Shown here one piece after another: positions 6,864 through 14,814 of a stretch of 22,642 bases of DNA. Each line of letters opens with the position of its first letter. The first letter of the stretch is position 1. The notes under the pieces are model-generated. The model worked only from the letters and a program-made list of their open reading frames with translations. It had not been told where the DNA came from and made no database searches. The stretch is from Deltaproteobacteria bacterium (GTDB taxonomy: Bacteria; Desulfobacterota; Desulfobaccia; Desulfobaccales; Desulfobaccaceae). The position numbers and the translations under genes are program-made. The stretch spans positions 1 through 22,642 of the forward strand of contig VGSX01000024.1 of assembly GCA_016874895.1 (NCBI GenBank). Reading direction: 5' to 3'.

Positions 6864-7580
6864 ATGGCTGCCAGAGATTCCAATAAAAATACTTCCCTGG
6901 AATCAGAGTTTCCGGGCTGGGTGTACAGATTATCTCCCGAACTGGTCCTCGGCAACCGCTTGCCGAAGCAACCGGATGACTCCTCCGAGACATATCTGAG
7001 GATTCGGAGCAATCACGCCTTCCCCCTGGGCCACCCTACCACCCGCCTCTGTCTGGACCTGCTCACTGAAGCACTGACAAAACGTCAGGTGCTTAATTTG
7101 CTGGAGGTGGGCTGCGGCTCCGGGGTCCTGTGTGTGGCCGCGGCCGCCCTGGGAGCCGGCCAGGTGACGGGCCTTGATATTGCCTGGGAGGCGGTGCAGG
7201 CCACCCGGGAAAATGCCCGCAATAATGGTCTGGACGGCGTCATCGGGGTGCTGCAGGGCTCCACCGAATGCCTGCAGGGGCGTTTTGACCTGGTGATGGC
7301 CAACCTGCCCTGGGAAATCCAGGTGGCCAAAGTGACAGAACTGCACCGCCTTGCCGCCGCCGGAGGTCGTTTGCTCCTCTCCGGTTTCCGGGATAATCAG
7401 GAAGAGGTCCTCGGGGAGAGTTACCAGGGCCTGGGGTGGCTCTGCCGCCGCCGGGCGGTCAAGTATTTCAGTCATCCGGAAATGCCGCCTTACCTCAGTT
7501 TTAACTGGGTGGCCTGGCTGTTGGAACGAGAGGGGCCGGGACAGCTACTTATGTGCCGGCGGCAGACCCGTAACATATGA
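6864..7580 (+). CDS. Class I SAM-dependent methyltransferase (PrmA/HemK-like)
   Basis: A 238-residue enzyme with the class I SAM fold. Motif I is LLEVGCGSGVL (79-89), Asp105 ends strand two (TGLDI), and NLPW (147-150) sits where N6- and glutamine-methyltransferases carry NPPY. This variant points to methylation of a planar amide or amino group, as in HemK/PrmC, PrmA or RsmC relatives, but the substrate cannot be assigned. The N-terminal 60 residues are not recognisable. ATG 6864 is preferred over the TTG just before it because GGGAG lies at a suitable distance. It stands alone, and its TGA falls inside the left inverted repeat of a small repeat element. Confidence 0.82.
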   Translation: MAARDSNKNTSLESEFPGWVYRLSPELVLGNRLPKQPDDSSETYLRIRSNHAFPLGHPTTRLCLDLLTEALTKRQVLNLLEVGCGSGVLCVAAAALGAGQVTGLDIAWEAVQATRENARNNGLDGVIGVLQGSTECLQGRFDLVMANLPWEIQVAKVTELHRLAAAGGRLLLSGFRDNQEEVLGESYQGLGWLCRRRAVKYFSHPEMPPYLSFNWVAWLLEREGPGQLLMCRRQTRNI

Positions 7581-7656
7581 AAAGTTTGTCAGAAATTATG
7601 GTATGCAGTGCCCACCCTACATTTTGGCTGCATCTTTGAACTTTGAACTTTTCATA
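7576..7656. mobile_element. Small inverted-repeat (MITE-like) element, copy 1
   Basis: An 81-base segment bounded by perfect 11-base inverted repeats, TATGAAAAGTT (7576-7586) and AACTTTTCATA (7646-7656). The core contains GCCCACCCTACATTT. It shares its ends and part of its core with copy 2 at 7693. There is no coding capacity. The left repeat contains the stop codon of the methyltransferase gene. Confidence 0.6.
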
Positions 7657-7692
7657 ACAGTTCCTCATGGGCCGAGGGCCCACCCGTAAAGC

Positions 7693-7756
7693 ATGAAAAG
7701 GTTGTTCGAAGGCGGGATGCGCTACGCTTTCCCGCCCTACATGGTGAACTTTTCAT
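7693..7756. mobile_element. Small inverted-repeat (MITE-like) element, copy 2
   Basis: Bounded by ATGAAAAG (7693-7700) and CTTTTCAT (7749-7756). The core folds as GGCGGGA (7711-7717) with TCCCGCC (7730-7736). Both copies share the right end GAACTTTTCATAACAGT. The remaining sequence from here to the PEP carboxykinase start (7757-7978) holds only that gene's leader and promoter. Confidence 0.6.
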
Positions 7757-7911
7757 AACAGTAAGGCAAAAAACTAATCAAAAAACAAGGAAGCAAGAAA
7801 AGGCAGGTCTGATGAGTTCGTGAAAACCCTGACATTGAGTAGGGGTATTACAGAAAATGTTTCCGGATATGATTCAAACAAAAGACCCTGGGCGCCGAAG
7901 AGGAGATAATA

Positions 7912-7920
7912 TGATATAAT
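7912..7920 (+). promoter_or_regulatory. Extended -10 promoter of PEP carboxykinase
   Basis: TGATATAAT is a perfect TATAAT (7915-7920) with the extended TG dinucleotide. No good -35 box is present 17 bases upstream, as is usual for extended -10 promoters. It would give a leader of about 50 bases. Confidence 0.55.
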
Positions 7921-7978
7921 ATCTTAAAATTAAAGGAAGCTTGCAGGCGTCAGCTTGTACCCCCGGAGGAGGTTGCCC

Positions 7979-9580
7979 ATGGATGTCGAAAAACCCGCGG
8001 TTAGCCATTATGGACTGGAAAATCATGGCATCAGAAACGTCAACTTCGTCTATTGGAATCTGGCCTCGCCTTTACTGTACGAGGAAATCATCCGTCGGCG
8101 GGAGGGTCGCCTGGCCCATCTGGGTCCCATCGTGGTGCGCACCGGCGAGCACACCGGCCGCGCCCCCAGGGACAAGTATATTGTCCGGGAACCTTCCAGC
8201 CAGGAAAAAATCTGGTGGGGGGATATCAACAAGTCCATGTCGCGGGAGCAGTTCACCGCCCTCCATCGCCGTCTCCTGGCCTATCTGCAGAGCAAGGACC
8301 TCTTTATCCAGGATTGTTTTGCCGGGGCCGACCCCCGTTACCGTATCCCCATCCGGGTGATTACCGAAACAGCCTGGCACAGCCTCTTTGTCCGCAATAT
8401 GTTCAAACACGCATCCCGGGATGAGTTGCGCCAACATGTCCCGGAATTCACCCTGATCTGCGCCCCTAATTTCCATTCCGACCCGGAAATAGACGGGACC
8501 CGCTCCGAAGTGTTCATTGTCATCGATTTCGGGCAGAAACTGGTCCTGGTGGGGGGGACCCAGTACGCCGGGGAAATCAAAAAATCCGTCTTTACTATCA
8601 TGAACTACCTTTTGCCCCAGCAGAATATTCTGTCCATGCACTGTTCCGCCAACGTCGGCTCCCGGGGCGACGCGGCCATCTTTTTCGGCCTCTCCGGCAC
8701 CGGCAAGACCACCCTTTCCGCGGACCCTGCCCGGACGCTCATTGGCGACGACGAACACGGCTGGTGCGACAGCGGAATTTTTAATATCGAGGGTGGATGT
8801 TATGCCAAGGTCATCCATCTGTCTCCCCTTGCGGAACCCGACATCTACCAGACCACCCGGCGTTTCGGCACCATCCTGGAAAATGTCGGTTTTGACAATA
8901 ACACCGCCCGCATAGACCTGGATGACGACTCCCTCACGGAAAACACCCGGGCCTCCTATCCCATCAGCCATATCAGCAACGCCTCCCGGGAGGGTTTGGG
9001 CGATCATCCCAAAAACATCATCATGCTTACCTGCGATGCCTTCGGGGTCCTGCCGCCGGTGGCCAGACTCACCCCGGAGCAGGCCGTCTATCATTTCCTC
9101 TCCGGCTACACCGCCAAGGTAGCCGGGACGGAAAAGGGCGTCACCGAACCCAAGGCCACCTTCAGCACCTGTTTCGGGGCCCCTTTTATGGTCCTGCCGC
9201 CCACGGTGTATGCCGGACTGCTCCAGGACAGAATTAAACGCCATAACGCCGCCGTCTGGCTGGTCAATACCGGTTGGAGCGGGGGGCCCTACGGCGTCGG
9301 CGCACGCATGGAAATCTCCTATACCCGGGCCATTATCAGCGCCATTCTGGGGGGTGTCCTGGATGGCGGGCCCACTGAAACCGAGCCTTTTTTCGGTCTG
9401 GCCGTCCCCACCAGCTGCCCGGAGGTGCCCGAGGAGGTGCTCAACCCGCGCCACACCTGGTCCGACCAGGCCGCCTACGATGCCCAGGCCCGCAAACTGG
9501 CCGGGATGTTTGCAGAAAACTTCAGCAGCTTCGGAGCCTCGGTATCCACGGAGGTAAAACAAGCCGGTCCCCGCAGTTAG
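7979..9580 (+). CDS. pckA: ATP-dependent phosphoenolpyruvate carboxykinase
   Basis: A 533-residue cytoplasmic enzyme converting oxaloacetate and ATP to PEP, CO2 and ADP, the entry step of gluconeogenesis. Conserved parts: Arg54 in VVRTGEHTGRAPRDKY, the Lys pair at 201-202, His221 in SMHCSANVG, the P-loop GLSGTGKT (237-244) and the metal-binding LIGDDEHGW (254-262). Length and motifs match the ATP-type rather than the GTP-type enzyme. The ATG at 7979 has a strong GGAGGAGG seven bases upstream; the in-frame TTG at 7955 has none and is rejected. It is monocistronic and convergent with the two-component operon. With malate dehydrogenase nearby it suggests growth on C2-C4 acids or autotrophy. Confidence 0.96.
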   Translation: MDVEKPAVSHYGLENHGIRNVNFVYWNLASPLLYEEIIRRREGRLAHLGPIVVRTGEHTGRAPRDKYIVREPSSQEKIWWGDINKSMSREQFTALHRRLLAYLQSKDLFIQDCFAGADPRYRIPIRVITETAWHSLFVRNMFKHASRDELRQHVPEFTLICAPNFHSDPEIDGTRSEVFIVIDFGQKLVLVGGTQYAGEIKKSVFTIMNYLLPQQNILSMHCSANVGSRGDAAIFFGLSGTGKTTLSADPARTLIGDDEHGWCDSGIFNIEGGCYAKVIHLSPLAEPDIYQTTRRFGTILENVGFDNNTARIDLDDDSLTENTRASYPISHISNASREGLGDHPKNIIMLTCDAFGVLPPVARLTPEQAVYHFLSGYTAKVAGTEKGVTEPKATFSTCFGAPFMVLPPTVYAGLLQDRIKRHNAAVWLVNTGWSGGPYGVGARMEISYTRAIISAILGGVLDGGPTETEPFFGLAVPTSCPEVPEEVLNPRHTWSDQAAYDAQARKLAGMFAENFSSFGASVSTEVKQAGPRS

Positions 9581-9655
9581 ACCGGCCGAGGGCAGCAGGC
9601 AATGAAACGGTCATGGCCGATTGGGGCCACCCCCAGTCATGAAAATGTTTTCTTC

Positions 9656-9677
9656 GGGCAGGCCCGGGGGCTTGCCC
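9656..9677. terminator. GC-rich hairpin between convergent pckA and response regulator
   Basis: GGGCAGGCCC pairs with GGGCTTGCCC (one G-T pair) around a two-base loop. There is no clear T run on either side. Its place between two convergent stop codons suggests a shared, weak or factor-assisted terminator. Confidence 0.4.
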
Positions 9678-9708
9678 CTGGGGGGGATTTTCACGGTAAA
9701 ACTTAATA

Positions 9709-10335
9709 TTATATGAGCTCTCTGTCTATGGCATAGCGGACGAGATCCGCCAGCCGTTCCAGCTTGAGCTTACGCATGATATTATCCCGGTGCCGGCGGA
9801 CGGTAAAGACGCTGATAAACAAAAGGTCGGCAATCTCCTGGGAAGTCCTGCCCTCGGCCAGCAGTTTGACAATCTGCCGTTCCCGGTTGGTCAAGGGATC
9901 GGGGGGCGTTTTTTTCTCCGCCAGTTCGGCCAGTTTGGCCACCAGCAGGGGAGAAAAATATTTCTCTCCCCGCCTGATGGCCTGGATAGCCTGGATAAGA
10001 CCGTAATCGGCGTCTTCTTTCAGCATGAAGCCATCCGCCCCGGCTTCGATGGCCTGTTGCAGGAAGTCTTTTTTCTTGTGCATGGTGAGGAGCAGAATCT
10101 TTATTTTGGGGTAACTCCGCTTTAATTCCCGGGCGGCTTCCAAGCCCCGGAGCAAGGGCATAGAAATATCCAAAATGACCAGTTCAGGGGTAATGGTTTT
10201 CAGGAGCTTTAGAAGGGTCAAGCCGTCGCCGGCTTCCCCGATAACCTTAATATCATGATTTTCCTCGATGATTCTCTTGATCCCCTGGCGGAACAGCATG
10301 TGATCATCGGCCAGGACAATGGTATATGGACTCAC
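9709..10335 (-). CDS. NarL/FixJ-family response regulator
   Basis: A 208-residue transcription regulator with an N-terminal receiver and a C-terminal LuxR-type DNA-binding domain. The receiver has the acidic pair Asp10-Asp11, phosphoacceptor Asp56 (ELVILDISMP), Thr84 and Lys106. The output domain begins at about residue 143 (DPLTNRERQIVKLLAEGRTSQEIADLLFISVFTVRRHRDNI), a typical GerE helix-turn-helix. The correct start is the GTG at 10335, which overlaps the kinase stop by one base (TAGTG) and has GGGAGAG upstream; a longer reading frame beginning inside the kinase gene is rejected. The neighbouring kinase should phosphorylate Asp56. Target genes are unknown. Confidence 0.93.
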   Translation of the reverse strand: MSPYTIVLADDHMLFRQGIKRIIEENHDIKVIGEAGDGLTLLKLLKTITPELVILDISMPLLRGLEAARELKRSYPKIKILLLTMHKKKDFLQQAIEAGADGFMLKEDADYGLIQAIQAIRRGEKYFSPLLVAKLAELAEKKTPPDPLTNRERQIVKLLAEGRTSQEIADLLFISVFTVRRHRDNIMRKLKLERLADLVRYAIDRELI

Positions 10336-13300
10336 TAATTCTCTCCCGGAGGGGTATAGGGAATGGTGAATATTATATGGGTTCCCTGGTTTTCCAGGCT
10401 CCAGCAATCGAAGACGCCTCCCACCAGGGTTACCCGCTGGGCCATGGTGGCCAGCCCCATGCCGGTTTGTTCGGTTTCGCCATGCAGCACTTCATCCAGA
10501 GAAAAACCACAGCCGTCATCATTAATGAGAAAAACCAGTTGTTGCTCTTTTGTGCTTACCCTGAAAGTGACATGTTCAGGATTAGCGTGTTTGCCGATGT
10601 TTGTCAAGGCTTCCTGCACTACCCGATAGATCATGGTCTGGATAGGGAGGGGCATCAGGCCGTCGATGTCGGCCATATCAATTGTCACGTCTATGCTGGG
10701 ATAGAGCTCCCGGAACTCCTCCACCATGTTGCGCAGGGCTGTGGTCAGGCCCAGATCCTCCAAGTCCCCGGGGCTCAGATCGTGATAGAGGCGGCGCACT
10801 TCCTCCACGGTATCAGATAAATAAGACACCATGGACCGCATTCTTTCTTTCAGGTCAGCCTGCTCCGGGAGCAGTTTTTTTTCTATGGAACTCAGATGCA
10901 GCTTCAGGGTCAAAAGGGCATGGCCTAATTCATCGTGCAATTCTGCGGCCAGACGTTTGCGTTCGCTTTCCTGGGCCGTGATCAGTTGGGTGGTGAGAGA
11001 GCGCAGTTTTTCCTCCGACCGCTTCAGCCTGTCCTCGGCCTGTTTCATGGCGCTGATATCCCGGCAGATGGTGGAAAAGAACCTGACCCTGCCGTCCAGC
11101 GTCCGGTGGGCCAGGATCACCTGAGAGACGGGGATTTCCGAGCCGTCCCGGCGGAGGATGGCGGTTTCTCCCTGCCAGACCCCCTCCCGGGCATAGATCG
11201 GCTGACCCTGGGAGATAATCAGGTCCACGGCCCAGGGAGGCTGGGTGTCTTTGAAATGGAGATCGGTGGTATCACATTGGGCGTCCAGTCCCAGCATATC
11301 CCGGGCCGCCCGGTTAAGGTAAAAAACCCGCCCCTCCCGGTCCGCCGAGCCCACAAAGTCGGGGGTGGCCTCCAGGATGGCAATGAGCCGGTCCCGGGCC
11401 TCCTCGGCCTTCAAGCGATCGGTAATGTCAATGCCGATGGCACCCACCATCTCCAGCTGCCCGGCTTCGTTGGCGATGGGAAAGCGATAGGTCAGGAAAG
11501 TCCGCACACTCCCGTCTACCGTAAGTTCCACCACAGACTCCAGCGGGCGATTTTTCCTCAGCACCTCCTGGTCAAGTTCCCGCAGTTGCCTGGCAATCTG
11601 CGGCGGCCAGAAATCGTCCACGGTCTTGCCCAGACTTTCTCCTGCTTTTCGCCCCAGAATTTTTTCCCAGGATTCGTTGACGAACAGAAAACGCCCCTGC
11701 CGGTCCCGCATGATGGCGGAGCCGGGGAGGTGTTTCATAAAGGCGGCAAACCGGGCCTCACTTTCTCTCAACAGGGCCTCGGCCCGCTCCCGCTCGGCTA
11801 TTTCCTGCAACAATTTATCGATGGTGTGCCGGAGCTGTTCGGTGCGTTCCATTACCCGTCGTTCCAGTTCTTTATGAGCCAGAAGCAGGGCCTCCTCCGC
11901 CCGGCGCTGCTTGGTGACATCGATGCCGGTGCCGATGACAAAGGTTACGTCGCCGTTGGGGTCTGTAAGGGTCGTGTTGGACCAGTTGATCAGATATTTC
12001 TCGCCGCTGCGGCTGAGCCAGTGGTTTTCGTGTCGGTTGGGGAAATCTCCCTGAGTCAGTCGATTAAAAGTCTGTTCCACTCCTCCTCTTTCTTCCGGCA
12101 GCAGGAAGATATCGAAAAAAGGTTTGCCCTTAACCTCCTCAAAGGAGTAACCGCTGAGGGTTTCACAGGCCTGATTAAAGCGGACGATGCGGCCTTCCCG
12201 ATCTAACACGATGACCAGGGCCCCCAGGGTGTCCAACAGGGCGGCGCTGAAATCCCGCTCCTGCCGCAGGGCGTCTTCCATTTCCTTGCGCTCGGTGATA
12301 TCGTGGACAATGGAGTAGATTAATTCTCTGTCCTGAACGGTGGTGGGACCACTGAAAACCTCCACGTCCCGGACTTCGCCGCCAGCCAGACGGTGCTGAA
12401 AGAAAAAATGCCGGCGTTCCTCCAGCTTGACCGCCTGCATTGCCGCCTGTATCTGGGGCTGAGTGAGGGTATTGATCTCGGAGATCTTTTTGGCGGTCAA
12501 TTCTTCCTGGGAAAAACCATAATAGGCGCAGGCCGCAGGGTTGGCGTCGATAATATCTCCGGTGTCGGGATCGATGAGCAGCATGACGGCGTGGTTGTTC
12601 TGAAACAGGCTGCGGTAGCGCGCTTCGCTTTCCTGGAGGGCCGCCTCGGCCTGCTTACGTTCGGTGATGTCCTCCTGCAATGAAATCAGAAGTTTTTTTC
12701 CTTCCAATTTCAGGTTGCTGATCTGCGCCTGAGTGAAAAACGGGGTGCCGTCTTTCCTGACGTTGTGAAACTCCCCGCGCCAGACGCCGGTGGCATTCAC
12801 CTGCTGCAGAATTTCCCTGACAAAAGCGATGTTTTCTTCCGGCGGGTAATAATTGAGCCGGCTGCTGTGCTGGCCCAGCAATTCGCCGGGCTCATAGCCG
12901 AATATCTGGTCAAAGGCCGGGTTGGTGTAGACGATATAACCGTGTTCATCGGTCACGGTGACGCCTTCGGCCATGTTTGCCAGCACCAGGGCTGTGGTAT
13001 TTAACATCTCCTGGGATCGCTTGCGTTCCGTGATGTTTTCCGCCAGGCACACGAAACCCCGGATATGTCCCTCCCGGGTGCGCAGAGGACCTGCAAATAA
13101 ACAGATGTCAATCACAGCCCCGCCCCGCTCCCGAACCTTGACCTCTGCGCCAAGCACCGTTTTCCCCTGCAGAACTTTTTCAAAAACTGTGAGCGCCGCC
13201 GATGTCCCGGGTAGGTCTTGCCAGGGAAGCTGGCCCTCGCCAAGGTGTGTCCGGGTCCGACCTAAGAGACCTTCAGAGGCCTGATTGGCCAACAACACCT

Positions 13301-13547
13301 TACCTTCGGTGTTAAAAACCCCCATGGCCAGGGGCGCAGTCGCAAAGATCACCTCCAGGTTTTCTTTTGCCTCACGGAGTTCCTCTAAAGTCAGGCTCAA
13401 CTCCGCAGTCTGGCTCTGATGAAGCTTCTCCAGGCTGGTGAGACGCCTCTGCAGATCCTCTTTCTCCGCTTCCGCCTGAAAGAGGCGGCGTTGTAATTCG
13501 TCAATCAGGCGAACATACTCCCCAGGGTTGAGGTCAGCAGTATCCAT
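10335..13547 (-). CDS. Six-PAS soluble sensor histidine kinase (HisKA_3 type)
   Basis: A 1070-residue kinase with no transmembrane segment, so it senses inside the cell. After an N-terminal coiled coil (about 10-60) come six PAS/PAC units at about 55-175, 180-298, 302-420, 427-547, 590-713 and 716-838. Most end in the usual ITERK/DIT linker, and a coiled coil (about 550-598) separates PAS4 from PAS5. The HisKA_3 phosphoacceptor is His871 in AAELHDELGHALLTLKLH. The HATPase part has the N box EALTNIGKHA (979-988), the G1 box DDGCGFS (1010-1016) and the G2 box TGMGLATM (1028-1035). It is the first gene of the operon and pairs with the NarL-type regulator. Bound ligands such as heme or flavin cannot be told by eye. 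Confidence 0.93.
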   Translation of the reverse strand: MDTADLNPGEYVRLIDELQRRLFQAEAEKEDLQRRLTSLEKLHQSQTAELSLTLEELREAKENLEVIFATAPLAMGVFNTEGKVLLANQASEGLLGRTRTHLGEGQLPWQDLPGTSAALTVFEKVLQGKTVLGAEVKVRERGGAVIDICLFAGPLRTREGHIRGFVCLAENITERKRSQEMLNTTALVLANMAEGVTVTDEHGYIVYTNPAFDQIFGYEPGELLGQHSSRLNYYPPEENIAFVREILQQVNATGVWRGEFHNVRKDGTPFFTQAQISNLKLEGKKLLISLQEDITERKQAEAALQESEARYRSLFQNNHAVMLLIDPDTGDIIDANPAACAYYGFSQEELTAKKISEINTLTQPQIQAAMQAVKLEERRHFFFQHRLAGGEVRDVEVFSGPTTVQDRELIYSIVHDITERKEMEDALRQERDFSAALLDTLGALVIVLDREGRIVRFNQACETLSGYSFEEVKGKPFFDIFLLPEERGGVEQTFNRLTQGDFPNRHENHWLSRSGEKYLINWSNTTLTDPNGDVTFVIGTGIDVTKQRRAEEALLLAHKELERRVMERTEQLRHTIDKLLQEIAERERAEALLRESEARFAAFMKHLPGSAIMRDRQGRFLFVNESWEKILGRKAGESLGKTVDDFWPPQIARQLRELDQEVLRKNRPLESVVELTVDGSVRTFLTYRFPIANEAGQLEMVGAIGIDITDRLKAEEARDRLIAILEATPDFVGSADREGRVFYLNRAARDMLGLDAQCDTTDLHFKDTQPPWAVDLIISQGQPIYAREGVWQGETAILRRDGSEIPVSQVILAHRTLDGRVRFFSTICRDISAMKQAEDRLKRSEEKLRSLTTQLITAQESERKRLAAELHDELGHALLTLKLHLSSIEKKLLPEQADLKERMRSMVSYLSDTVEEVRRLYHDLSPGDLEDLGLTTALRNMVEEFRELYPSIDVTIDMADIDGLMPLPIQTMIYRVVQEALTNIGKHANPEHVTFRVSTKEQQLVFLINDDGCGFSLDEVLHGETEQTGMGLATMAQRVTLVGGVFDCWSLENQGTHIIFTIPYTPPGEN

Positions 13548-13636
13548 AGCTTGTCTCCGGCACGATTCTTCCAGTCTCTCCCGGCTTTTCGCCCCTGTGG
13601 ATATTTCTCAGATAACTTATCAGCAATGTCCGAATT

Positions 13637-13670
13637 GGATTTCCACGTATAATTTGGAAACCAGGATGAG
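13637..13670. repeat. REP-like palindrome, copy A (degenerate)
   Basis: Has the form TTTCCACGTATAATTTGGAAA followed by CCAGGATGAG. It is a diverged copy of a palindrome also seen at 14555, 20304 and 20385. The tail AACCAGGATGAGAG is nearly the same as in copy B. Confidence 0.5.
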
Positions 13671-13735
13671 AGCCCCCTACCAGCCTAACCGCCGGGATAG
13701 TAGTCCGGCTCCCGGCGGCAGGCAGTCTATCCTGG
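13661..13735. other. Highly structured non-coding element
   Basis: Nested perfect stems: CCAGGAT (13661-13667) with ATCCTGG (13729-13735), CCT with AGG, and the 9-bp CCGCCGGGA (13689-13697) with TCCCGGCGG (13710-13718). It matches no riboswitch I know. It lies between the kinase start and an IS21 remnant, so it may be a transposon end or a REP-derived fold rather than a functional RNA. Confidence 0.45.
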
Positions 13736-13804
13736 CGAACCCCGCAGCGCCAGGGGCATCTGCTCACCGATGAGAGGAGAGACGGACATGCTTCTTCCTC
13801 AGAA

Positions 13805-13978
13805 ATGGAAAAGTTGGCCCGGATGCGGCTCTTCGGCCTACTGGCGGCTTTTAAGGAACAGGTGGAACGTCCCCGATATCAGGACATATCTTGTGAAGAG
13901 CGTTTCGGTCTATTGGTGGACCGTGAAGTTATGCGACCACAAATAATTTTTTATGGAATAACAATCAGATATCACTGA
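13805..13978 (+). pseudogene. IS21-family istB N-terminal remnant
   Basis: A 57-codon reading frame. Its first part reads MEKLARMRLFGLLAAFKEQ and continues with CEERFGLLVDREV. This is the characteristic start of IstB, the ATP-binding transposition helper of IS21 elements (L-x-x-M-K-L-x-G-M-A-A, then F-E-E-R-L-G-L-L-V-D-R-E). After about residue 47 the similarity stops and the frame ends; the AAA+ domain with its Walker motifs is missing. No istA or IS end was recognised. It is dead insertion-sequence debris between the kinase and fur-like genes. Confidence 0.72.
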
Positions 13979-13991
13979 AAACATAGTGCCT

Positions 13992-14429
13992 TTATTTCTT
14001 TTTCTCCCGGCAATCAGGGCAGAATCCCAGGATTTCCAGACGATGGCCTGTGACCTCGAAATTGTGCTCCCCGCCGATGCGTTTCTCGGCCTCCTCCACC
14101 GCCCCGTTGCGGAATTCCACGATCTTGCGGCATTTCAGGCAGCGTAAATGACAGTGGTGCTCATGACCATAGATATGTTCGTAATGCATGTGCCCGTCTT
14201 CATAAAACACCTCCTGCACCAGTCCGCTCTCCACCAGCAATGCCAGGGTGCGATAGACCGAGGCCCGGGAGGCGCGCTTCCCCTTCTGGCGCAGGCGCAA
14301 AATAAGTTCCTCGACATCGAAGTGCTCGTGTTCCGCGAACACTTCGGCCAGGATCTCCTCCCGTTCCGGGGTGACCCGCATTCCTTTTTTTACCAGGAAT
14401 TCTCTGAAGGCATCCGATTCGGTTTTCAT
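13992..14429 (-). CDS. Fur-family metalloregulator
   Basis: A 145-residue metal-responsive repressor. The winged helix includes RASRASVYRTLALLVESGLV (about 52-71). The C-terminal part carries a His-rich metal region (HMHYEHIYGHEHHCH, 80-94) and two CxxC zinc pairs, Cys97/Cys100 (LKC) and Cys137/Cys140 (GFCPDC). This Cys4 site is typical of Fur, PerR and Zur relatives; which metal or peroxide it senses cannot be decided. The start at ATG 14429 fits the family length; a longer frame to 14513 would run through the promoter and is rejected. The ribosome-binding site is weak. Flanked by mobile-element debris on both sides but itself intact. Confidence 0.9.
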   Translation of the reverse strand: MKTESDAFREFLVKKGMRVTPEREEILAEVFAEHEHFDVEELILRLRQKGKRASRASVYRTLALLVESGLVQEVFYEDGHMHYEHIYGHEHHCHLRCLKCRKIVEFRNGAVEEAEKRIGGEHNFEVTGHRLEILGFCPDCREKKK

Positions 14430-14442
14430 ATGCACTAGAGAC

Positions 14443-14471
14443 TCACTATAAAATATATTTTCTTTTGTCAA
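14443..14471 (-). promoter_or_regulatory. fur-like gene promoter with internal palindrome
   Basis: A perfect TTGACA (14466-14471) is followed 17 bases on by TAGTGA (14443-14448), or 15 bases on by the better TATAGT. The spacer contains the 12-base perfect palindrome AAAATATATTTT, a possible autoregulatory operator. The leader to the ATG is only about 10 bases. Confidence 0.6.
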
Positions 14472-14554
14472 GAAATCTTTTCTCAGTCGGTCCAAGTAAA
14501 GTACAAAACCCACAAGTTTATGAAAATTGCCCGAGCACAGCTTGGCGGGATATC

Positions 14555-14588
14555 GAGTTCCCGAGTGCGACTTGGGAACCGGGATGAG
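14555..14588. repeat. REP-like palindrome, copy B
   Basis: GTTCCCGAGTGCGACTTGGGAAC is an imperfect palindrome of the same family as the copies at 13637, 20304 and 20385. It lies three bases before the start of the broken methyltransferase frame. Confidence 0.6.
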
Positions 14589-14590
14589 AG

Positions 14591-14761
14591 ATGGATTCTA
14601 GATCATTTGAGATATATGCCCAGGAGTATGAGGATTGGTTTGACCGTCACAAGTTCGTCTAAGAGGCGGAACTGGCCGCGGTCAGGGAGTGTTTGCCGAC
14701 AAAGGGCCAGGGGGTGAAAATCGGCCTGATTGACGTGTCCTTCTCGAACTGCCGGCCTTGA
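14591..14761 (+). pseudogene. Truncated SAM methyltransferase remnant with internal stop
   Basis: Reading from ATG 14591 gives MDSRSFEIYAQEYEDWFDRH and, after an in-frame TAA at 14660, continues EAELAAVRECLPTKGQGVKIG before similarity is lost. This matches the N-terminus of a common class I methyltransferase group (F-x-x-Y-A-x-E-Y-D-x-W-F, then S-E-L-x-A-V-R-x-x-L-P, then the start of motif I G-x-x-x-x-I-G). The stop falls where the family usually has tyrosine, so one base change explains it. The frame ends at 14761 and the catalytic domain is gone. Confidence 0.6.
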
Positions 14762-14814
14762 TGCTCTGACGCCGGGAAAAATCAGAGAAAGTCAATTGCG
14801 CCGGTGGTGGAAAA

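Noticed and set aside
8072..9562. 496-codon frame antisense to PEP carboxykinase
   Set aside because: Shadow frame in GC-rich DNA; the sense strand encodes a complete conserved enzyme.
10935..12206. 423-codon frame antisense to the sensor kinase
   Set aside because: Gly/Pro/Phe/Gln-rich shadow; the kinase frame has complete domain motifs.
13661..13735. Integron attC site suggested by GCCTAAC next to a long stem
   Set aside because: The partner core GTTRRRY is missing and there is no cassette or integrase nearby.
13661..13735. Cyclic-di-GMP, TPP, SAH or glycine riboswitch, or tRNA-Sec
   Set aside because: None of the conserved sequence blocks of these RNAs is present.
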